59,934 bases of DNA from Mesostigma viride (Eukaryota > Streptophyta > Mesostigmatophyceae > Mesostigmatales > Mesostigmataceae): the NCBI GenBank assembly GCA_009746045.1, contig RPFO01001694.1, positions 1-59,934 of the forward strand, read 5' to 3'. Position numbers and translations under genes: made by a program. Under the pieces are notes generated by a model that saw only the letters and a program-made list of their open reading frames with translations, ran no database searches and was not told where the DNA came from. Below, piece after piece: positions 53,155 to 59,934 of this stretch (within the stretch, counting starts at the first letter, position 1; each line of letters begins with the position of its first letter).

Positions 53155-53720
53155 CGGCCTCGACTCTTTGGGGGTATGTCTTGGAAGGATATCACGCCGG
53201 CTGCCGGCTGCCGTGGCATCTCCCGGCCGCCCGGCAGGAAGAGCTGCTTTCCCTGGACGAGCGGGTGGGTCAGGAGGTGGTCGAGTTCGTCACGGCGGTG
53301 GCTCGAGACGCACAGGTCTCGGTGCGGGCGGCCTACCTCGCGGGCGGCGCCGACCTGGGCCTCATGTCCCCGCGGCAGCTTCGCCTCTTCTTGGACGCCC
53401 AGGCCCCGCCTCCCGGCCCGGTTGCCAGTGGGGGCTTTCTCATCACCTCCCTCAGCCTGGCGCAGGCCGCCATGCTGCGTGTGGAGTTCGGGGCCCCCAT
53501 CGCGGTTCAGGGCGGCCAGGCCATCTTGGTGGACTCGGCCGGGCGCGCCCAGCCCCTAACCGCGGGGACGCCTGTTTCTGCCTTCCTCCACGACATCCTG
53601 GAGTTGGCAGGCATCCCGCACGAATGGCACCCCGCGGCTGACCAACCGGTCGGCATCCTCTCGCGCGCCCAGATTGCCGCTCTCCCGGGTTGCTGGGAGG
53701 CCGGCTGGGACCCGCCCCCC
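53151..53720 (+). pseudogene. RLE-LINE block 3, unknown domain
   Basis: About 190 codons of good protein character: YVLEGYHAGCRLPWHLPAA, DERVGQEVVEFVTAVARDA, GAPIAVQGGQAILVDSAGR, FLHDILELAGIPHEWHPA. The second half suggests a compact beta-rich fold, but I do not recognise it. It loses frame at GCCCCCCCTC near 53715-53722. Confidence 0.6.
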
Positions 53721-54670
53721 CTCATGTCCGGTCCCTTCTGGAGGGGGACGACCCCGAGTCGGGCTCCTGTGCCATCTGCCTTGAGCCCTTCCGGCCGGGG
53801 GATGGCTTGTGTCGCCTGCCCGCGTGCGGCCACACATTCCATCAAGCGTGCATCGCGCGCAGCTTGCTCCACTCCGTGCCGCGCTGCCCGTTGTGCCGGG
53901 CTGTTGTGCCGCCCCCTGGGACTGCGCTTCCTCTCGGCCCGCCCCCGGTCTCGCTGGGTCCCCTGCCGGGTCCCCACCGGGCCCCGGGGCCAGCTGCCTC
54001 CCCGACCCCTCGGCCTCCGCCCCCGGCCTCGTTGCCGGGGCCTGGGGTGGTCGCGGGCGCGCTGGCGAGTCCCCCTGGGAGGGGCGCCGGCGTTCTCGAT
54101 CCCCCTCCGCTGGGGGTCTCCCCGGTGGGCACTGCCTCCTCCGTGGCCCCGGCGGGCCTGCCGGGCGCTGGTCGGGTCGTGGTGCGCGCGCCTGCCGGCC
54201 CGGCTGGGGAGACGCCGCAGGCCCCACGTCCTGCCTTTGCTGGCGCCGCTCCCCGCCACTCAGCGCCCGCCGACGGCCTTCACCGGTGTGCCGTGCTGCT
54301 TCCCACGGGGTCCCCGTGTGCGGGTGTGTTCCACAACCGTAACCTCCTCTGCCAGCACCTTCGCGCTGTGCACCCCGATCTCGGCGCGGCGGATCTGCAG
54401 GCCATGAGCTGTTACCGGTGCCCGGAAGCTCACTGCCAGCGGGTGTACTCCATTCACGGGCGCGCTCAGCACGCGCGCGCCTGTGTTGCTCAACGGCCCC
54501 TCAACCGGCCAGCAGTCCCGGCCCCCTCCCCCCCTCCCGCCTCGGCTCCCACCGGCTCCCAGCCCCCGCCGCCCGACTACTCGGCCAGTTGGCGTTGGCT
54601 TGACACGGTTCCCTGGGATGCATGCGCCATCAACCCGACGTCTACCCTGACCGACCTCCCCCACCGCGCG
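53690..54670 (+). pseudogene. RLE-LINE block 4: RING-H2 and C2H2-like fingers
   Basis: A RING-H2 finger is complete: CAICLEPF, CRLPACGHTFHQACI, CPLC (C3H2C3 ligands). A Pro/Gly/Ala-rich linker follows, then two zinc-finger-like segments: CAVLLPTGSPC with HLRAVH, and CYRCPEAHCQ with HGRAQHARAC. C2H2 fingers ahead of the RT are normal in R2/NeSL-type elements. A RING finger, usually a ubiquitin E3 ligase module, is not what I expect there. The frame is left near 54655-54670. Confidence 0.75.
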
Positions 54671-55334
54671 CGTAGCCTTTTCGCGCAATGTGCAATCGTT
54701 CTCTCTCCGGCGCATGCACGCCGCTCCGGACGACCCGCTGGGCTTTAAACTGCACATGGTGACCCCCCGCCTGCTCCTCACCCCTCTCGGGCGTGGTGTG
54801 CGCGGCCTCCAGGGTGCGGTTATTGCCCGTTGCCGACGCTTTCTGCAGGGGGACTGGGAGGGGCTGTTTGGCGTGCCGCCCCCGCGCACGGCCCGGCTGT
54901 CGGGGGAGGTCAACTTCGAGCGGGTGGCCGCCGACGTCATCCGCCTCGTCCGCGAGGGGCAGCTCAGCCGGGCCATGACCCGCTTGGAAATGGCCAAGCT
55001 CGCCCCCGCCAATGCGGCTACCCTGGCGGCCTTGGAGGCTCTTCACCCTGCGGAGCCCGGATTCCAGCTGCCCGTGCCGGACCCCCTGCCGGCCCCCCTC
55101 CGGCTGGACCGCGACTGCTTCCTGGAGGTGATGCGTGCGGTCCCGCGGGCTTCCTCTACCGGGCCGTCGGGCTGGCGCTACGAGCACTTGGAGGTCCTGG
55201 TGGGGCATGGGGGCGAGGACATTCTCTTTGACACCCTCATTGACCTGGCGGCTGGTCGCGTTCCTCCCGCTGCGCGCGAGTGGTTAGCGGGCGCTCGCCT
55301 CCTCGCTCTGCTCAAGGGTGTCTTGCCCCCCCCG
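54671..55334 (+). pseudogene. RLE-LINE block 5: RT N-terminal extension
   Basis: HMVTPRLLLTPLGRGVRGL, NFERVAADVIRLVREGQLS, LDRDCFLEVMRAVPRASSTG, WRYEHLEVLVGHGGEDILF and ARLLALLKG. The SSTGPSGWRYEHL segment is the common pre-RT motif of this group. A frame change occurs in the C run at 55327-55333 (TTGCCCCCCCCG). Confidence 0.78.
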
Positions 55335-57490
55335 AGGGCAAGGTGCGCCCGATCGCCTGCGGTGAGGTGCTCCGCAAGCTCGTGGGCAAAGTGATCTGCC
55401 GCCAAAAGGCGCCCGAGCTCCGTGCCTTTTTCTGCCCGCCCCTCGCAGCGGGTGAGACCTCGGTGGCGGCCCAGCTGGGGGTGACGACTCCAGGCGGGGC
55501 GGATATCCTCATCCATTCGGTGCAGGCCTACCTCGAGGCCCACCCCACCCACGCTGTCGTCAAGGTCGACTGCCACAACGCGTTCAACAGTCTGTCCCGC
55601 GCCAGCATGTTTGCGGCCGTCATGGAGTCCTTCGAGGACTTGTACGCTTGGACAGCCGTGTGCTACGGCCAGCCCGGCCAACTGGTTCACATCATGGAGG
55701 ACGGCACTCGCGGCGGCCTGCTGTCGCGGTCGGGCACCCAGCAAGGGGACCCCCTGGGACCCCTGTACTTTGCCGCCCCCCTCCAGGGTTGCCTCCAAGC
55801 GGTCCATGCTGCCCACCCGGCGGTCGCTATTCAGGCCTACTTGGATGATATCTACCTTCTGGGCCCTGTGCCGGACACCACCGCGGCTCTGCTGGCACTG
55901 CAGACCGCGGTGGCCGACATCAACCTCCAGTTGACCCTTGCCAAGTGCGCGGTGTACTCGCCCCAAGGTGATTGCTCCGGCTTTCCGCCCCAGCTCTTGG
56001 GCCGGGACGAGCGCCTCCATGGGTTGGATGTCCTCGGCGTTCCGGTTGGCGACCCCGCGTTTGTCATCGATGCTCTGCGGGCCGCCCTCGAGGCACGCAC
56101 TGAGGTACTGCCCTTGATTGCGCGCCTTCATGATTCGCAGACCAAGGGTCTGCTTCTGTGGTTTTGCGCTCACCCTCGCGTCGTTCACTGGCTCCGGGGC
56201 GCTCTTCCGTCTCAGGTCCGGCTGGCCGCCGAGGGCCACGACGAACGCATCCAGTCGGCCTTGGCGCAGCTGGTCCCGGGCCCCGACCTCCCGCCACATG
56301 CTATTCGCATTGCCTCCCTGCCTGCACGGATGGGTGGCTGCGGTCTGACTCGTGCCGCCCGGCTGGCCCCAGCAGCCTTTTTGGGCTCCGTCGCTCAGTC
56401 GTGGGCGGAAAGCTGCCGGCTCCTGCCCCTTTTGGCAACGGCAGCGCCTGACCTCCTGGACCCCAGCAGCCCTTTGCCCTTCGTCACCGCCATCCAGGAG
56501 GCCTATGCTGAGATCCAGCAGGCCTGTTCTCCCGTCCGTGCCGCTCAGGCGGTACAGCGCCACCTCCCTCGCGGCACTCCCTCGGTCGCCTCCGTTCAAT
56601 CTCCCGCCGCATTCCCTGCTCGCGTCATCGATAAACACCAGAAAACCTACGCGGGTATTCTGCACACGGCTGATTGGATTGCTCTTTTCGCGGACCTCAA
56701 CGCCCAGGGACGTGCGTGGCTGTTCTCGCTTTCCTTGCGGAGTGTGGGCTCGGCGTACCTTCGTGCTCTTCCCATGGCCCCCCCATTCGCCTTGGCTCCC
56801 AGCCACTACTCGGTGGCGCTCCGGCACCAGCTATTTGCCCCGCAGCCTCTTGTTCCGGCCGGGCGGCCTTGTGGTAGCTGTGGGCAGCCGCTGGATCCCA
56901 CGGGGACTCACTACCTTGCCTGCATGGGGGGCCAACAGAATCAGAATTGGTATTTGTATTTGCACACTGTCCTCCTGACGGTGGTGCTCGCCATGATTCG
57001 GTCGGTTTTCCCCCACGCGAACATCCGGTCCGAGGATGCGGATGGCGCTGCCTTCTATTCCCCCAACCACCGGCCTGACATCGTGGTGCTGGACTTTGAG
57101 GGGGGTGGCCGGCATCTGCTTATTGACGTTTCGGTGGCGCGGCCCTTGGCTCTTAGCCACGTGGCTGGGGCCTCCCTCACGGCAGGTTACACGGCGGACC
57201 GGGCGGAGCGGGCCAAGCTCCTGGCCTACGGCGACGTCGGGCACCATCGTGTGGTGCCCTTTGTCCTGGAGGAGTTTGGGGCCATGGGGCCCCTGACCTC
57301 CGCCTTCTTCAAGGAGTGTTGCCGGCTCCGGGAGGACCGGCTGGACCTGGAGGGCCAGCGGGCCCCATGGTCGGCGCGGACCTGGACGTCATATTGGCGT
57401 CAGCGCCTGTCGGTGGCGCTGACTCGGGCCATGGCTGACATCATGCTCCGCCGTACGCGGGCTGATTTTGCGGTGCAGCAGGGCTATTAG
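55335..57490 (+). CDS. RLE-LINE block 6: reverse transcriptase and restriction-like endonuclease
   Basis: About 718 codons. RT motifs: GKVRPIACGEVLRKLVGKV, VVKVDCHNAFNSLSR (motif A), SRSGTQQGDPLGPLYFA (motif B), IQAYLDDIYLLG (catalytic YLDD). Thumb and linker follow, with ARMGGCGLTRAARLAPAAFL. Then a finger-like CGSCGQPLDPTGTHYLAC precedes the PD-(D/E)XK endonuclease: HRPDIVVLDF and HLLIDVSVARP. A conserved tail follows (HRVVPFVLEEFGAMGP). The endonuclease nicks the target and the RT extends from the nick. The end is at TAG 57488-57490. Catalytic residues are intact. Confidence 0.9.
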
Positions 57491-57640
57491 GTTCCTCCCG
57501 TTAGGCGTTTCCATTGGTCTTATCGTAGTATAGAGCTTTGACATGGCTCTGTATATAGGTTTATAGCTGGGCGTTTGCTTTGGTTTGAGTGATTTCACTC
57601 TGCTGTAAGTAATTATATTTTCAATATATACGCGTGATTA

Positions 57641-58845
57641 ACGGTGTCACAGATGGTGCAGGTAATGCAATATAGGGTTGCATGGTTGCTGAGGTTGCCC
57701 GGCTTGAACATGGCCCACCCCTTGCGGTAAACTTTCTCTAAGCACATGCCAAACCTTCTTTGACATCACGGACATGCTGGCCACCGGCACCACCCAGCGA
57801 TGAAAAAACATTGCATTTGCATTGCAACTAACACATGAATGCAGCCAAATCAAGTTACAAAACAACGTTGTGCTAACATGCAACGCTTTGTGAGCGAATT
57901 CAGCGTGCATGTAACACGTAAACCATACTGTATATACTGTCTGAGAACACCCTGAACGACTGCAGGCCATAGGACCATGGTTTATAACTAACACATGAGT
58001 AAAACTGCTCTTACGCATGTGTGTTTTAGCTGCAGCGGACGACGAAGATAGAGACGTAAAAAATTGTATGACGTAAACCAACTATGTGTGACAGTTATGT
58101 GCACAGAGAGCGTCCCCTCTTTTTAGGCATAGCTGGCTGACTCAAAACACCACGACAGCGTTGCCAGTTACACTCATGATCTAGGACAACCCGGCACTTA
58201 CCTGCTACTTACGTCGCCTCATTCCAGATGGTTGCAAAAAAGTCGCTGAAATCCGCAGCGAGGTCAGCTTTCCGAGAGCTGAGCGCACCAAAGCTGGCCG
58301 ACCGGTTCGACAATGATATAAACCACGCTTGTGCTGCGTTCTAGGTCCAAGAAATACCGAAAGTGAAGACCTATAAGGTGCGCTCGCTGCCCAGCCTGAA
58401 CGTCCCTAAAACATGGTCGACAATGGAAATCGGGCAAGAATATCACGGCCCAGGCGCTCCCATGTCAAATACTCCGTTTCTAAACTCCAGACTAAAATAA
58501 CAATCGTCCACAAAAATTTCCTGGCTTGATTCTCACCACCATTGCTAATACACTAACATGTTTGTGCCAAAATCGACCCTCCGCGAGCAGGCGATCTGCG
58601 ACCCATTTGTGTTGTGCCGCTGTGATACAGCGCTACACATAAAAACTTGCGCAGAAAATATTCACAGCCTTTAAGCATAACTAACAACCTTTCGTTTTTG
58701 CTACTGGGCGCCCGAAATGATAAACGCACGTGAAAACGCCGGCCACGATTGTCAGGTCGCCATATCCACCTCACTTCATTCCCGCACCCACTTTTTCGCT
58801 CCAAAATCGGTTATATTTTTGGTCGAGGTACCTACTTTCCCGCCA
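57641..58845. other. no recognisable gene
   Basis: AT-richer sequence after the RLE-LINE. A minus-strand frame 57647-58081 (144 codons) has no motif. Nothing else supported. Confidence 0.5.
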
Positions 58846-58975
58846 TTATACCCGGTACCCGGGTACGGAATCCGGGTACCATGTGCCGGTACCACGGGTC
58901 GGGTACATCATACCGGGTACGGTGGACATGGGGTACGGACCATATAGTGACCCCCCCCCCCGGTACCTAGGTTAT
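58846..58975. repeat. cluster of GGGTAC / GGTACC motifs
   Basis: At least nine GGGTAC or GGTACC/GTACCC motifs within 130 bases in both orientations, ending with a C11 run next to GGTACCTAGG. It is close to the possible right end (59022) of the inserted segment. Confidence 0.6.
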
Positions 58976-59022
58976 AGTGACCTCTAGGACAATTTAGGAC
59001 AAAGTCCCAAATTTAGGACCGT

Positions 59023-59934
59023 GAGTGGATGAACACAAGGAGCCCCCAGAAGGTGGATCCCTTGGAGGAGGACGAGGAAGAGGGCGTGGAGGGTAGTCAT
59101 CAGAATCGGAGTCGTCACCCTCGCTCCCATCATTCTGGTCTTCGTCATCCATTGTCACGATGCGATCCAGGGCCTGCCGTAACGAATACTGACCCCCGCG
59201 CGTACACTTCTCGCCCCGCAACGCCCCTTCCAACGGGAGGTATCGAGGAAAGTAGTGCTCCAGCTGCTTCCGCACCTCGGGTGGAATTAGGAGGAGCAAC
59301 AGCCGTGGAAATGCCAGACCCGCATCCAACGTGTTCATACACGCATGACACAGGCACTCCCGCTCATGGGTTTCCCAGTCGATACCGACCACCACGCCGT
59401 CGCTCTCGGCGGTGCGGGTCTCGATCTTGAACCCCACATTTCTTCGCACGAACCGTCGAAAATCCTCCAGCTTAGCGGGGCCGACCCGCGCCAGAATGGA
59501 ATCGGCGCGGAGATCTGACGGCATCTGGTTACGGCGCCGACGACGCCGCTCCACCAAGTCACCCTCCCGACCATAGTTGCGCACGAACATTCGGGGGTTA
59601 AATGTCTCCTCATTCAGCTCCTTCACTAGCTGCATCGTGCGCGCGTCCGGTGCTCCGGGTCTGGACGACGTCTCGTGCCGGCCACCACCTCCCGAGTCTC
59701 CGGCCCTTAAAGCACCCCCTCGGACTGCAGGCTCTCCGCGAGCTGTCTGCATCCTCTCATCCTGTTCGGGTAGAGGGGCCTCCGGGTAATCTGACGTGTC
59801 CATGTCCACCAGATCTTCCTCACTCGACTCCCCGTCTACTACCCGGATTCCTGCCTCTACGGCCTCCGCGGCGCTGACGGAAGTCTGGCCCCTGGGAAGC
59901 GCCTCCGCGGCGTCCCCCTGCACGGCCCACACAC
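59023..59934 (-). pseudogene. gag-like protein, N-terminal block (runs off window)
   Basis: About 300 codons, open to the window end, so the start is not seen. Acidic N-terminal part (DGESSEEDLVDMDTSDYPE), then a folded-looking core (LVKELNEETFNPRMFVRNYG, KLEDFRRFVRRNVGFKI, ECLCHACMNTL, LIPPEVRKQLEHYFPRYL), then an Asp/Ser run and Pro/Arg tail. It may be the N-terminal half of the gag interrupted at 59022. The link to the block at 51591 is inferred from orientation and composition. Confidence 0.45.

Larger units (their letters stand above)
52217..57640 (+). mobile_element. LINE with restriction-like endonuclease, PHD and RING fingers
   Basis: Very GC-rich coding (52322-57490) laid out as PHD finger, unknown domain, RING-H2 finger, C2H2-like fingers, reverse transcriptase, a CCHC-type finger and a C-terminal restriction-like endonuclease. 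RT followed by this endonuclease is the plan of R2/NeSL/CRE-type (early-branching) non-LTR elements. Five frame changes break it, several at C runs. Ends are uncertain: the 5' end is taken after the 65-bp repeats and the 3' end after the AT-rich tail near 57615-57640. No rDNA flanks are present. Confidence 0.85.
41891..59934 (-). mobile_element. gypsy-like, apparently gag-only LTR element (extends past window)
   Basis: A minus-strand element with 3' LTR 41891-42473, polypurine tract, and gag-like coding in three blocks (59932-59023, 51591-50624, 43323-42694), separated by nested insertions at 51607-59022 (probable) and 43329-50618 (certain, TSD GTGCG). No protease, RT or integrase is seen between the last gag block and the LTR, so it is probably a non-autonomous gag-only element. 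The 5' LTR would be to the right of the window. Confidence 0.6.

Noticed and set aside
55178-56827. 549-codon minus-strand ORF
   Set aside because: It is antisense to the RT domain, with composition typical of a GC-rich shadow frame and no motif.
52217-57640. R2 element inserted in rDNA
   Set aside because: The domain plan is R2-like, but no 28S rDNA is found on either side.

Overview
The window looks like nuclear DNA of a unicellular green alga (Chlorophyta; a prasinophyte or core chlorophyte cannot be separated from sequence alone). The basis is two eukaryotic host genes, one with four GT-AG introns, set among GC-rich algal-type LINEs, Ty3/gypsy and Ty1/copia elements, microsatellites and foldback DNA. 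No bacterial or organellar gene organisation is present. Only about 4-5 kb is recognisable host gene; most of the rest is mobile or repetitive.

Layout. 1-1340 is a (GGGT)n array that switches to (GGGA)n. 1348-6660 holds an unidentified gene remnant, a foldback repeat, 8-bp tandem repeats, a decayed LINE ORF1 and a 22-bp minisatellite. 6785-9466 (minus) is a five-exon gene for mitochondrial ribosomal protein bL9, with introns full of tandem repeats. 10543-10953 (plus) is an intronless TRAPPC2/sedlin gene. 12200-17120 (minus) is a LINE broken by a non-autonomous hAT element (14845-16281, 8-bp TSD). 17453-34204 is a chromodomain-bearing Ty3/gypsy element (5-bp TSD ACCGA). Its 5' LTR is split by a minus-strand copia-type element (18092-25444, TSD GTATA), whose pol region is in turn split by an 888-bp element made of three perfect 206-bp palindromes (21290-22177, TSD TCCAG). 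34718-41886 is a long foldback element whose left arm received a full-length L1-like LINE (34984-40757, TSD ATGGGGCTCGT). 41891 to the window end is a minus-strand gypsy-type element of which only gag-like coding and the 3' LTR are visible. It holds a palindrome-ended element (43329-50618, TSD GTGCG), which holds a second hAT copy (43810-49834, TSD ATTAGGTC), which holds a recent copia-like gag-protease-only LTR element (44222-48801, TSD GTGTG). A LINE with restriction-like endonuclease, PHD and RING fingers lies at 52217-57640.

The strongest candidate for something undescribed is the pair 21290-22177 and 43329-50618. Both start AGTTA and end TAACT, make 5-bp target duplications, have near-perfect zero-loop palindromes at both ends and in the middle, and carry a tRNA 3'-half immediately beside a palindrome, so that the palindrome stands where the anticodon would be. 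The layout palindrome - unit - palindrome - inverted unit - palindrome is what an integrated inverted dimer of a hairpin-ended linear DNA would look like.

Limits: element ends and TSDs were read by eye. Family calls rest on motifs, not database searches. Many element ORFs carry frameshifts that could be decay or homopolymer sequencing errors.
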